DNA of 64,000 nt from Streptococcus oralis (lineage in GTDB: Bacteria; Bacillota; Bacilli; Lactobacillales; Streptococcaceae): NCBI GenBank assembly GCA_905370255.1, contig CAJPKC010000002.1, positions 42,829-106,828 on the forward strand, written 5' to 3'. The position numbers were made by a program, and so were the translations under genes. Shown here one piece after another: positions 50,800 to 59,149 of this stretch. The notes beneath the pieces were generated by a model. The model had not been told where the DNA came from and ran no database searches. It saw only the letters and a list, made by a program, of their open reading frames with translations. The first letter of the stretch is position 1, and the number at the start of each line of letters is the position of its first letter.

Positions 50800-53469
50800 T
50801 TATTTTGATTCGCGTTTGCGTTTCAATCCAGCAAGACCTAGAGCCATCATAGCTACGCCCATAAGTCCAAGTGCACTTGCAGATTCACCAGTTGAAGGCA
50901 ATTCTTTAGTGCTTGCTTGTTTAGTTTGTTTAACTTGAGGTGTTGCTGGTGTGATTGCACCAGGTGTTACTGTCGCTGTTTTAGTTGTTGAGGTTGGGGT
51001 AGTTGTCTTGATTACTTTGTTTTGAGTAGATTCATGACGAACTGGTTCGTTGCGACGAGTTTCGTTTTCGTGTTTGATACGTTCTTGCTCACGACGAATT
51101 GTTTCTTCCAATTGCTTCGCTTGAACGAGTTTTTGGTAAGCTTCGAAGACACGTTTGTAATCTTCTTGAGACGCTTTTGCTTTCAATTTCAAAGCTTCGA
51201 GTTTTGCAATTTCAGTTTCAAGAGTTGCTTTGGCTTCAGCTGTTTTAGCTTTTGCTTCAGTCAATACTTTTTCAGCTTCAGCAAGTTTTACAGGTGCGTT
51301 CTTAAGCAATTCAAGATAATCTTTTGATTCTTTTACTGCTTGTTCAGCTGATTTGACAGCTTGTTTAGCACGTTCAACTTGAGCTTTAGCTTCAGTTGTT
51401 GCAAGACCTTTTGCTTTCAAATCGTTTTCAGCATCGATTGCTGATTTGAGAGCTACTTTAAGAGCTTCTTCTTGAGCAATCAATTTAGCTTTAGCGTCTT
51501 TCAATTCAGATTCGCGTTGTGCACGAACTTGTTGCAAGTTTGCAAGATTTGATTTAGCTGTTGCAAGTTCAGCTTTAGCTGTTTCAAGAGCTTTTGCAGT
51601 TTCAGTCACCTTAGCTTGTGCTGAAGGTGTTTGTTCTTTTACAGCAAGAGCGTCGTCGTATGCTTTTTGAGCTTTCGCGATAGCGTTTTGAGCGGCGTTC
51701 AATGCCGTTTGAGCATCAACTTGAGCTGATTTAGCAGAAGCAAGGTCGTTTTCAGCAGATTTAACGACTTGGTCAGCAGTTGCTTTCTTATCTTTAGCTG
51801 TTTGAAGAGCTTGTTCTTCTGCTTCAACAGATGATGTCAAAGATGCTTTGTATTCAGCGTCAGTGCTGATGTAGTCACCTTTGTCTTGGTTTGTTGGACG
51901 GTTTGTTGACAAGATGTGAACAGAACCTGAGCTTACGCTAAATCCGATACCTGTACCTTCAAGTGAAATCAAGTGTTTAGCGTGACCATTTGCTTGGTCG
52001 CCGTCAGCAAACATCATTTTGCGAATAACGTTTGCGATGTCTTGTTTCAAGTTCAACATGTTGTATCCGCCCATGTTTTCTTTGTGCCATTCAGGCAAAA
52101 GTCCACCGAGGGATTCAGCTGCGTTATACGGACGGAGAACTGAGTATTGGTGACCCCAGTTTTTAGCGAAGTTGAATTTGTCAGGTGTTCCGCCGTTGTC
52201 TGCGTAGAACTTAGAGTATCCACGCGCGATAGCGTCTGCAAATTCTTGACCACCAACTGTTAATTGGATTGGTGTGTGTGCTTTACCCGGTTCGCGTTGA
52301 GACCAGTATTGTTGGTTAAGGTCGTTCAACATTTGAGATACGAATTCAGCGATTTCTTTACGTTGAGCAGCTGTAAGGTTTTCAAGGTCAACTTTGTCTT
52401 TGTTTGTTCCAAGAGCTGTTTTGTTGTATGCATCCCAGTTAATTTCAGGTTGCAATTTCATGAATTCATCTGCATGAGAGATGAACCATGCGTAATCTTT
52501 AATGTCGTGTTTTGCGTATTCAGCCGGAATAACGATTTTACGGAGAGCTTCGTCTTGTTGCAATTTAGCAACTTTTTCTTGATAAGCCGCATTTGCAGCA
52601 TCGAGTGCTTTTTGAGCAGCATCAACTTCAGCTTGAGCGACACCGGCTTTAGCTTTTGTTTCAGCAAGAGCTTTTTCTTTAGCTTCTACGTTAGCTTTTG
52701 CAGATGCAAGGCTATCTTCGAGAGCTGGAATATTCTTTTCAGTGCGTTCTTTATCGAGAGTTGATTTTGTTTCATTAATTTTAGCTTGACGAGATGCGTC
52801 GAATTCTTTTGCACGAGTCAATTCATCTTGAGCTGCTTTGTGTGTTGATTCAGCATCTTTTGCTTTCAATTCAGATTTAGTTACAGCTTCTTGAGCTTTT
52901 GTTGGTGTAGTCGCTTCGTAAGCTTTTTCAGCGTCGTTTACTTTGTTTTGAGCATCTTTTACTTTAGCTTCTTCAGTTGCAACTTTTGAGTGTGCATCGT
53001 CAAGAGTTTGTTTTGATTTAGTTTCAGCGTCAGTTGCTTTTTGAACGCCTTCTTCCGCAGATTTAACACCATCATTAGCTGTTTTTACTTCAGTTTCTTT
53101 TGTTTTGACTGTTTCTTCAGCTTTAGCAATTGTTTCAGGAGTTGCTTTTTCAGCAGCTTCTTTTGTTTTTGCATAAGCTTCTGAAGCAGCATGTTCTTGA
53201 GTTTCAGCTTCTGTTGCCTTAGCGGTTGCGTCTTTTACGACTGTTTCTTGTTCAGAGACAGCTTTTGCAGTTTCGTCAGCTTTTGATTTTGCTTCATCCA
53301 CAGTTTTTTGAGTTACTTCTTGTGGTTGTGCTGTAGTTGTTACAGTGGTTTCAACTTGTGGTTGAGCGACAGGTGTTACGACTTCGTCGGCATGAACGGC
53401 ATTTGTAGCGGCAGTTGCTGCGAGAACAGTAGCACCAAGGGTAATTGTTTGTTTAGTAGATTTCTTCAT
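50800..53469 (-). CDS. SEC10/PgrA-type surface-exclusion protein with LPSTG anchor
   Basis: 889 residues. Signal peptide about 1-28 (NAVHADE). Long coiled coils rich in Ala/Lys/Glu at about 45-330 and 545-800 flank a central globular domain (about 340-540) with INWDAYNKTALG, WGHQYSVLRPYN, GHAKHLIS and FSVSSGSVHIL. The GHAKHLIS segment and the flanking stalks fit the SEC10/PgrA family, whose members in enterococcal and streptococcal plasmids (PrgA, Sea1) block redundant entry of the same element. The end is KELPSTGESASALGLMG, hydrophobic helix and KRKRESK, a canonical sortase A signal. It differs from the LPKTS endings of the other surface proteins here. Divergent in codon style from none of its neighbours as far as could be seen. 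Confidence 0.82.
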   Translation of the reverse strand: MKKSTKQTITLGATVLAATAATNAVHADEVVTPVAQPQVETTVTTTAQPQEVTQKTVDEAKSKADETAKAVSEQETVVKDATAKATEAETQEHAASEAYAKTKEAAEKATPETIAKAEETVKTKETEVKTANDGVKSAEEGVQKATDAETKSKQTLDDAHSKVATEEAKVKDAQNKVNDAEKAYEATTPTKAQEAVTKSELKAKDAESTHKAAQDELTRAKEFDASRQAKINETKSTLDKERTEKNIPALEDSLASAKANVEAKEKALAETKAKAGVAQAEVDAAQKALDAANAAYQEKVAKLQQDEALRKIVIPAEYAKHDIKDYAWFISHADEFMKLQPEINWDAYNKTALGTNKDKVDLENLTAAQRKEIAEFVSQMLNDLNQQYWSQREPGKAHTPIQLTVGGQEFADAIARGYSKFYADNGGTPDKFNFAKNWGHQYSVLRPYNAAESLGGLLPEWHKENMGGYNMLNLKQDIANVIRKMMFADGDQANGHAKHLISLEGTGIGFSVSSGSVHILSTNRPTNQDKGDYISTDAEYKASLTSSVEAEEQALQTAKDKKATADQVVKSAENDLASAKSAQVDAQTALNAAQNAIAKAQKAYDDALAVKEQTPSAQAKVTETAKALETAKAELATAKSNLANLQQVRAQRESELKDAKAKLIAQEEALKVALKSAIDAENDLKAKGLATTEAKAQVERAKQAVKSAEQAVKESKDYLELLKNAPVKLAEAEKVLTEAKAKTAEAKATLETEIAKLEALKLKAKASQEDYKRVFEAYQKLVQAKQLEETIRREQERIKHENETRRNEPVRHESTQNKVIKTTTPTSTTKTATVTPGAITPATPQVKQTKQASTKELPSTGESASALGLMGVAMMALGLAGLKRKRESK

Positions 53470-53516
53470 AGAGTTAATACTTCCTTTTTTATTAATTTAT
53501 TATCATAATACATCAC

Positions 53517-53538
53517 GGTAGGTGCGAAGGCACCTACC
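53517..53538 (-). other. Hairpin overlapping the Panacea-like gene end
   Basis: GGTAGGTGC (53517-53525), GAAG, GCACCTACC (53530-53538): perfect 9-bp stem around a tetraloop. It includes the stop codon of 53534-53944 and has no T-run, so it may be mRNA protection or a weak terminator. Confidence 0.6.
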
Positions 53539-53944
53539 TAGATTTTTTGTACAAAAATCGATAGAATTTTTGTAGTTCATTATTAGTGATAATATTTTTG
53601 AGTTTCTTTCGTTGCTTAGCCCAATTGTAGGGCTCGTCGGATTTGATAATCTCATAGAGCTCCGATGTTTTATAGTCTTTGTACGTTTCAAGAATCGATT
53701 CGTAAAGCCATTTGTTCTTGACAGATGGTTCTTCTGTAGGATAATCGAATTCGTTAAGTACAAAGTCCTTTTTAATCGTGGTTTCAGTGACGCCGTTCGG
53801 TGTCACTCTAAATTCAAGATCATCATCGTAATCACTAATGAGCGCACATGACCATGCATGGAAAAAATACATGTATGCCATTAGGCGTTTTGCATCCATT
53901 TGTTCGTTTGCAAGAAACCAATTAGCTGAGTTTGGATAGATCAT
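53534..53944 (-). CDS. Panacea/SocA (DUF4065)-like protein
   Basis: 136 residues. The opening (ANWFLANEQMDAKRLMAYMYFFHAWSCAL) and the later helix LYESILETYKDYKTSELYEIIKSDEPYNWAKQRKK follow the Panacea pattern of an early LxKLxYYxxGW-type helix and a late W-x-x-A motif. Panacea domains act as antitoxins paired with many kinds of small toxin, or as phage-encoded antagonists. No toxin-like gene is adjacent: its upstream neighbour is a nucleoside diphosphate kinase. So it may be an orphan that neutralises a host toxin. AAAGGA upstream; the end overlaps a hairpin. Confidence 0.6.
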   Translation of the reverse strand: MIYPNSANWFLANEQMDAKRLMAYMYFFHAWSCALISDYDDDLEFRVTPNGVTETTIKKDFVLNEFDYPTEEPSVKNKWLYESILETYKDYKTSELYEIIKSDEPYNWAKQRKKLKNIITNNELQKFYRFLYKKSR

Positions 53945-53977
53945 TACATTTGTCCTTTCGTGATTTCTAGTATATCA

Positions 53978-54424
53978 TTATTCAGATGTCGATACAAGTC
54001 CAAATTTAGGGAACCACAAATTAATTTCACGTTCAGCGTTCTCGATTGAGTCAGATCCGTGTACGAGATTTTTTAAAGTATTGCCCATTTGGTGCTTTTG
54101 ACCGTAATCACCTCGAATAGTACCTGGTTGCGCATTATCTGGATTGGTCGCACCCATGAGTTTGCGCCAATCCTCTATTGCATTTTCTTTTTCGAGAATA
54201 AGCGCAGTGATCGGTTGTGATGTCATATATTTAAGCAATGCCGGAAAGAAAGGTTTATCCACTAATTCGTTATAGTGTTTTGATAATAATTCTTTCGATG
54301 GATGTACAGTTTCCATTGCAAGAATAACGAAACCGTGTTGGTAAATCAATTCAATTAGTTTTAACGAAAGATTTTGTTCAATAACATCGGGTTTGAATAA
54401 AGCTAATGTTTTCTGTTTAGTCAT
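53978..54424 (-). CDS. ndk: Nucleoside diphosphate kinase
   Basis: 148 residues, normal Ndk length. KPDV at 11-14, the RKLMGATNPDNAQPGTIRGDYG segment of the family, and NLVHGSDSIENAEREI with the active-site His122. The enzyme moves the gamma phosphate from ATP to other nucleoside diphosphates, supplying NTPs and dNTPs through a phospho-His intermediate. In an operon with DNA ligase and a replicative helicase, it would feed element DNA synthesis or the element's RNA polymerase. AGAAAGGATACC precedes the ATG. Several streptococci lack a usual chromosomal copy as I recall, so it could matter to the host. Confidence 0.92.
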   Translation of the reverse strand: MTKQKTLALFKPDVIEQNLSLKLIELIYQHGFVILAMETVHPSKELLSKHYNELVDKPFFPALLKYMTSQPITALILEKENAIEDWRKLMGATNPDNAQPGTIRGDYGQKHQMGNTLKNLVHGSDSIENAEREINLWFPKFGLVSTSE

Positions 54425-54434
54425 GGTATCCTTT

Positions 54435-54623
54435 CTAATGCACAGAAAACGATTGGTATCCTAATGTGAAGAATAAGCCAATCGTTAAAACTGTGAGAAT
54501 GACTAACAAAATTGTTAGTATTTGCGTATGATTATCTCGATATTTGTCGCCAAAGATGAGATAGGCATAGAATACTATGAAGCCTAAACACCAAGGTATT
54601 AGTTGAAGTAGTACTAGATCCAT
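54435..54623 (-). CDS. Small two-helix membrane protein
   Basis: 62 residues from ATG 54623 (AAAGGA 9 nt upstream); a longer reading from TTG 54641 would place the ribosome site inside the gene. Two membrane helices at about 3-20 and 32-55 (LTILLVILTVLTIGLFF) with a short charged loop. Lies between the sortase-like and Ndk genes in the long operon. Function unknown. Confidence 0.6.
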   Translation of the reverse strand: MDLVLLQLIPWCLGFIVFYAYLIFGDKYRDNHTQILTILLVILTVLTIGLFFTLGYQSFSVH

Positions 54624-54644
54624 CTCTAGGCGTCCTTTCAAAGT

Positions 54645-55232
54645 TTATTTGGGTGAGGCAATCCATAGTTGCATGATGCCTCGTTCAGGTCTACAGAACT
54701 GGATTACGATACCTTCGTGATCGTCCATGTGATAGTATGTGTAGTCGACAACAGCTTGATTGACACCGTTTTGATGCACATTCATAGGCGTTTCTAAGAC
54801 ATCCGTAAAGACATACTCGCGCGAAGAACCTTGCGCGTCTGTTACTTGCACGGATTTCCCAACAGCAACATAGGCCGCGAGAGGACTCATTACGCCAGGA
54901 TTATGACCCGCCATGTATGTGACGAGACCGTCATTGTTGTTGAGAGCGTGCCATGCTTGGCCGATGAATCCTTGATTGATGTAATTTTGAAGATTCGGGC
55001 CACGATCTACGAAGAGATTTCCCGCTACGAGTTCCCCTACATGTAATTTTACACCGTCAAAGGCGAGCGTGTTTGGTTCAGGTTTTTCAACAGGTTTTAC
55101 TGTTGATTGTTTTTTTGCAAGTTTTACCGCATGATGCGTTGTTGGCGGAATTTGAACCTTTTTGTATTCGCCAGATGCATCGGGTGTTGTGATCAGTAGC
55201 GCTGTACTTAGCAGTAAGTTAAATAAAATCAT
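54645..55232 (-). CDS. Sortase-like transpeptidase
   Basis: 195 residues. N-terminal hydrophobic segment (2-18) serves as signal or anchor, then a Pro/Lys linker and a beta-rich domain. The catalytic triad pattern is visible: His110 in TYMAGHNPG, Cys180 in GIVIQFCRP and Arg184 in CRPERGIM. The His-Cys spacing (70 residues) and FxCxPxRG ending agree with sortases of the class E/F-like size. Sortases cleave LPXT-type signals and join the protein to lipid II. The element also encodes five LPKTS proteins, so a dedicated sortase is the natural reading. The ribosome site (AGAAAGG) is unusually far, about 20 nt, from ATG 55232. Confidence 0.75.
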   Translation of the reverse strand: MILFNLLLSTALLITTPDASGEYKKVQIPPTTHHAVKLAKKQSTVKPVEKPEPNTLAFDGVKLHVGELVAGNLFVDRGPNLQNYINQGFIGQAWHALNNNDGLVTYMAGHNPGVMSPLAAYVAVGKSVQVTDAQGSSREYVFTDVLETPMNVHQNGVNQAVVDYTYYHMDDHEGIVIQFCRPERGIMQLWIASPK

Positions 55233-55281
55233 AAAAGTTGTTGTAAAAGTTGCCTTTCTAGTTGGTTTGTGTGTGTCTTTG

Positions 55282-55352
55282 AAGTTAATCTACGTTGACA
55301 TCTTCAGAGTCGATTTACGGCGATATTCTTAAGATTAATCTACGTTGATGTC
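55282..55352 (-). repeat. Short duplication of the ligase gene end
   Basis: TTAATCTACGTTGA occurs at 55285-55298 and again at 55335-55348, 50 bp apart. The second is the ligase's last codons and stop; the first is an untranslated copy beyond it. Confidence 0.7.
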
Positions 55353-56627
55353 CTCGATCGTCTTATCATCGCGGAAACTTCGTACGACGGGGAATCGGAG
55401 CGATCGACCGCCGTTTTTGTTTTGAGTTTCTTCGAAGTATTGTACTTCGATGATTCGTCCGAGATAATCTTCTTGGTTGTTCCAGATATCTTCTCGTTGT
55501 TGTTCAGTCAGCCCAGATGCTACGTTGACAGTATTTTCGTCATCGAGTTGTACGATGAGTGATTTGAGACCGCCTCGGTTTTTGCCGTCAATGGCTTCTT
55601 CAAAACCAACAATCGGTAAATCCGCTGTATGCATCTTTTTCACTTTGAGAAGTCCTTTGACGCGTTTAGTTTCATATTTCGCATCAGGATCATTTAACAT
55701 AACACCTTCGAATCCATGCTCTGTTGCATAATCGCTCCATTTATGGATATCGTGTTTTGTTGTGCGCCCGAGTATTGGGATAACGCGGACAAGTTGTCCC
55801 GCAGTAAACGGTGTTAGATACAACTCGCGGCGCTCTTTATAGGAACGCTGAGAGATGCCTTGCTTGAACTCATCATATGGGAGAGCGTCAAAGATGTTGA
55901 ATCCGATGTTTTGGCACTCGCCATCTGCGGAGAGTTGCTGTCCGGTTTTTTGGAATCGTTCAACGCTTGTGAGATTGTCGTCAGTATCTTCTAAGAGAAG
56001 TTCACCATCGAAGACCATATGTCCGATGGTCTTGTCGAGAACGCTTTCGATGTCTGTTCTGAGTTCGGTAAGACCGTCGATTGCTTTTCCTTTACGTGTC
56101 TTAACGGAAATAACTTTACCTTTGTTTACTTCAACGACTGCTCGAAAACCATCTAGTTTTTGAGTGACGAAGAAGTAAGTATCATCGGAATAACCGTTGA
56201 TTTTTTTCTCATAAGGATAGGCAAGTTGTACGCTGAAGACTTCTATAAAGTTGTCGCCGAAGACTTTGTTTAACAGAGCGGCACCGACAGTGGTCGTCCA
56301 CGATTTTCCAATAATTTGTCGTAACACGTCTTGTGTAGGTTGGTCGTATTGGTTGATCGTGTACAGTGCCATTCCGACTTCATTTTCAGTACCTGTGTTA
56401 TGTACGAGCAAGTAATCGAGAAGCTCGCTAAAGGATAAGGTGTGGGGTATCGGTTCAATATTTTTTTGAAGTTTCTTCGTTGAAATGCCAACGACTTGAT
56501 TTGGATCGCCTAGAAAGTTCAAGACCCGTTTGATAGTAGGGTCTTGGATTGTTTCTAATAAGGCTGTTTTTTCAGAAATCTTAGACGTGGCTTTTAACTG
56601 TTCTAAAGTGTTTACTAAGTTTTTCAT
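55335..56627 (-). CDS. ATP-dependent DNA ligase
   Basis: 430 residues from ATG 56627, 2 nt after the stop of the upstream gene; a longer frame to 56654 would overlap it. Motif I TQKLDGFRAV with the adenylated Lys near residue 156, motif III MVFDGELLLED, motif IV GFEGVMLND, and motif V LLKVKKMH, in the usual order. The C-terminal OB-fold follows (ADLPIVGFEEAIDGK). Size and motif spacing resemble phage ATP-ligases rather than NAD-dependent bacterial LigA. Joins nicks in duplex DNA, for example after strand transfer or lagging-strand replication of the element. Confidence 0.92.
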   Translation of the reverse strand: MKNLVNTLEQLKATSKISEKTALLETIQDPTIKRVLNFLGDPNQVVGISTKKLQKNIEPIPHTLSFSELLDYLLVHNTGTENEVGMALYTINQYDQPTQDVLRQIIGKSWTTTVGAALLNKVFGDNFIEVFSVQLAYPYEKKINGYSDDTYFFVTQKLDGFRAVVEVNKGKVISVKTRKGKAIDGLTELRTDIESVLDKTIGHMVFDGELLLEDTDDNLTSVERFQKTGQQLSADGECQNIGFNIFDALPYDEFKQGISQRSYKERRELYLTPFTAGQLVRVIPILGRTTKHDIHKWSDYATEHGFEGVMLNDPDAKYETKRVKGLLKVKKMHTADLPIVGFEEAIDGKNRGGLKSLIVQLDDENTVNVASGLTEQQREDIWNNQEDYLGRIIEVQYFEETQNKNGGRSLRFPVVRSFRDDKTIEDINVD

Positions 56628-56629
56628 AT

Positions 56630-57154
56630 TTACACCGTTATAAAGTTGATCCAAGCGATATGTCCTGCCATGAATTGGAGGATGAGTTCGTTTTCGATAT
56701 CTTCATAAGAACCTAAGAACAAAGCTGATGCAAGTTCTGCGTCCATTAGTTGTTCGTCGGGATGAATGTTGATGAGTGGTTGTCCTTTTAGAGCATCAAA
56801 AATTGGATGATCAATATCAATTTCTGAGAAATCTTGGGAGAATGTATACACATTATCGTTCAACTGTGGTGGTTGATAAATATCTGCCAAGAATAGCCCT
56901 CCATCAACAGGGGTTCCTGTTTCGTCATATTGGACGCTCAATGCAATTTCATATGTGTGAACAATATCGTCATCGTGAGAGATAAGTACTCGTGTGCGAT
57001 CATGCACGACACGCCCCGCTAAGGACGCATCTTGAACATGATCTTTGAAGTACAAGTCGTGGATGCGCTGATATTGTGCGTTATCAAAAACATCGCCGGT
57101 TTCTAATTCAAAATCGCTTTCGATTAAATCATTTGTTGTTTTTTTGAGTTTCAT
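56630..57154 (-). CDS. Unrecognised protein of the replication operon
   Basis: 174 residues from ATG 57154, 6 nt after AGAAAG; the longer frame to 57205 would overlap the helicase gene. Mixed alpha/beta, acidic, with ISHDDDIVHTYEIALSVQYDE and a final helical part. No motif was recognised. It sits between the SF3 helicase and DNA ligase genes in the same transcript, so a role in replication is likely from context only. Confidence 0.6.
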   Translation of the reverse strand: MKLKKTTNDLIESDFELETGDVFDNAQYQRIHDLYFKDHVQDASLAGRVVHDRTRVLISHDDDIVHTYEIALSVQYDETGTPVDGGLFLADIYQPPQLNDNVYTFSQDFSEIDIDHPIFDALKGQPLINIHPDEQLMDAELASALFLGSYEDIENELILQFMAGHIAWINFITV

Positions 57155-57164
57155 ATAGGTCTTT

Positions 57165-58889
57165 CTAAGTTGTTTGTTTTTGCTTTCTGACAATGCCACG
57201 AACACGTGCAGGTCGAGGGAAAGCTCGTTTTAGTTCAAGGTCTTTACCCGAATAATTCTTATCGAAGAAATTAACAAGATTGTAATCCGTGATAAGAGGT
57301 TCGTCCGCGTCCATCATTGATCCTGTGTTAAAACTACTAGCACTGGTTGCGTGTGTTGCTTTGAATTCCCATTCGTCATCAGCAATTAGATACATTTGAA
57401 GATGACTCAAGAACGTTTTCTTTGAGAAATAACTTCCACGTTCGCCGCCGTGTTCGATGTTGAACCATGCTAGATATAAATCATACAAGAAGTTTGGTGG
57501 GAGTACGTCCCAACTGAATTGATTTTTAAATTCATTCCAAAATTCTACAGCTGAGTTATTATCTTCTTTGTACTGGTCTAATGCGATCTTTGAACGTTCG
57601 GGTGTTATAAACTCGTTGAAGTGTGGGAGCTCAAGTGCTGTTTTAAGAACGTATTCTAATACTTCTTGACGAGCAATATAGTCGTATTTGATATAAGCTC
57701 TTTCGCCTTTGCCTGTGAACGAATACAGGAACGGTACAATGATTAGACGTCGATAGAATGAGTCAGATTTATCACGTGTTTTTGGAAGACCATTCAACAT
57801 TTGAATGTTGATAGCTTTGATTTGAGCTGTAATTGGATCTTTATGTTTACGGTTAATCATGATGTCATCGCCCGTAATCATCGCCTTAAAGTCTTGTACG
57901 TCATCTAGATAGATGTCGACAGGGTTTTCGTCCGCAATATTAATTGTTTTACCAATCAGTTTAGCTTTCATGAATTCATGTTTAAAAGCAGGGATTGCAA
58001 GAGACGAGTAGTTGTCTTTACCGACAAGATTTTTAAGAAGTTGTCCGTATGTTCCTTTACCGTTGTTACCGACAGATGAGTAGAAGAATACAGCTTTGGC
58101 GTTGATTTGTCCAGGATTGATTGACCCCGCAATAATTTGCCAAAACAAATCATATGTGTCTTTATCGAATGCGTTTGACAATCCGCCTGCAATATCCGCT
58201 AACCATGATTCAACATCCCAATCTGTACCATCGTCATCATTGTGAATGACAATTTTAGATGCGCTCGGGTTGTAATTGGTTGCAATCTTTGTAGTTGTAA
58301 TATACTCAGGTCGAAACGGTTCTAACTGTTTTGTTTTTTTATTGTAGAGTCCGTTTCCTACAGGAACAATATTTGGATCATGTGTTTCAAGAGCGTAAGG
58401 TGCTGTTGAAAGAATCGCATTTTGATACGATTTAATTGCTGATAAGGTGCTATTTGCTTGAATATCATACAAAAGACTTTCGATGCGTGTTGGATCAAAA
58501 GTATATGTTCCTGCGCGTGGTCCGAAGTATTCATAAACCGCAATATCGCTTTCGGATGAATCGCGTGTTAGTGAAAGTCGAATTGTTGGGAAGTACACGT
58601 GGAAGAGCATCGTTAGTTCATCGATACGTGGTTTCATATTGTGTGCTTTTGAGTAATCCGGGTCTTTTCCGTTACGAATAGCTTCTTGCCCAATGTGGAC
58701 GCGGATTAGATTCGCAATAACATCTGTGATATGAACAATTAACTCGTTGTGATTTTGAACAGTAAAAGGTGTAGATAAGTTTGTTTGGACGTAGTCGAAA
58801 AATTCAAAGATATAGGGATCTAGCTCCTGACTATATCGCGGAATCTTATCGTGGATTATATTTAGGTTTGGAGTAATTGTTACGCTCAT
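57165..58889 (-). CDS. D5/SF3 replicative helicase (phage/plasmid primase P4-family C-terminal half)
   Basis: 574 residues from ATG 58889, which has GAGGTG 6 nt upstream; the apparent longer frame would start at a GTG inside that ribosome site. Residues about 200-260 match the D5-N region (WLADIAGGLS). Walker A GNNGKGT at 274-280, then NIADENP (Walker-B-like) and MLNGLPKTRDKSDSFYRRLIIVPF, which is the motif C and arginine-finger block typical of D5 helicases. The N-terminal 180 residues have no TOPRIM or zinc-finger primase signature, so priming may need another protein. SF3 hexamers open duplex DNA at origins. Lies 100 nt before an iteron region and downstream of a small repressor. Confidence 0.88.
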   Translation of the reverse strand: MSVTITPNLNIIHDKIPRYSQELDPYIFEFFDYVQTNLSTPFTVQNHNELIVHITDVIANLIRVHIGQEAIRNGKDPDYSKAHNMKPRIDELTMLFHVYFPTIRLSLTRDSSESDIAVYEYFGPRAGTYTFDPTRIESLLYDIQANSTLSAIKSYQNAILSTAPYALETHDPNIVPVGNGLYNKKTKQLEPFRPEYITTTKIATNYNPSASKIVIHNDDDGTDWDVESWLADIAGGLSNAFDKDTYDLFWQIIAGSINPGQINAKAVFFYSSVGNNGKGTYGQLLKNLVGKDNYSSLAIPAFKHEFMKAKLIGKTINIADENPVDIYLDDVQDFKAMITGDDIMINRKHKDPITAQIKAINIQMLNGLPKTRDKSDSFYRRLIIVPFLYSFTGKGERAYIKYDYIARQEVLEYVLKTALELPHFNEFITPERSKIALDQYKEDNNSAVEFWNEFKNQFSWDVLPPNFLYDLYLAWFNIEHGGERGSYFSKKTFLSHLQMYLIADDEWEFKATHATSASSFNTGSMMDADEPLITDYNLVNFFDKNYSGKDLELKRAFPRPARVRGIVRKQKQTT

Positions 58890-58899
58890 ATACATCACC

Positions 58900-59064
58900 T
58901 CATGATGAATGGCGTTCTACGTATTCCGCAATAGCCTCATTGATTAAATAGTTCAAACTGCGTGATTCGCGTTCACCGATCTCAACCATTTTTTTTCGAA
59001 GGGAGTCGTCGAAGCGAAGTAGAAATCGATACATATTTTTATCTTTATTTCGAAGTTGGTGCAT
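58900..59064 (-). CDS. Ribbon-helix-helix (Arc/CopG-like) repressor
   Basis: 54 residues: MHQLRNKDKNMYRFLLRF, DDSLRKKMVEIGERESRS and LNYLINEAIAEYVERHSS. A short N-terminal strand (YRFLLRF), a helix (DSLRKKMVEIGERE), a turn at SRS and a second helix with N-Y-x-x-x-E fit the Arc/CopG family, whose dimers bind palindromes through the paired strand. The promoter upstream has an 18-bp palindrome exactly between -35 and -10, so autorepression is the obvious inference. The TGA lies within the ribosome site of the helicase gene, so the two are co-transcribed and the protein probably sets copy number by controlling the helicase. Confidence 0.8.
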   Translation of the reverse strand: MHQLRNKDKNMYRFLLRFDDSLRKKMVEIGERESRSLNYLINEAIAEYVERHSS

Positions 59065-59106
59065 AGGTTAGAACCTGCTTTCTAATTAAGTTTTTCGCAT
59101 ATTGTA

Positions 59107-59135
59107 ATGATATCACAAACTTTAAAGTTTGTCAA
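59107..59135 (-). promoter_or_regulatory. Consensus promoter of the replication operon
   Basis: On - : TTGACA (59130-59135), 17-bp spacer ending TGA, TATCAT (59107-59112). Confidence 0.8.
59115..59132. promoter_or_regulatory. 18-bp perfect palindrome operator in the promoter spacer
   Basis: ACAAACTTTAAAGTTTGT reads the same on both strands and lies between the -35 and -10. It is the expected target for the repressor encoded just downstream. Confidence 0.75.
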
Positions 59136-59149
59136 CATTTTTTTACGAT

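Noticed and set aside
56628..56654. Extended N-terminus of the DNA ligase
   Set aside because: It would overlap the upstream gene by 25 nt and has no ribosome site; ATG 56627 follows that gene's stop by 2 nt.
58896..58898. GTG at 58896-58898 as helicase start
   Set aside because: It lies inside the GAGGTG ribosome site that serves ATG 58889.
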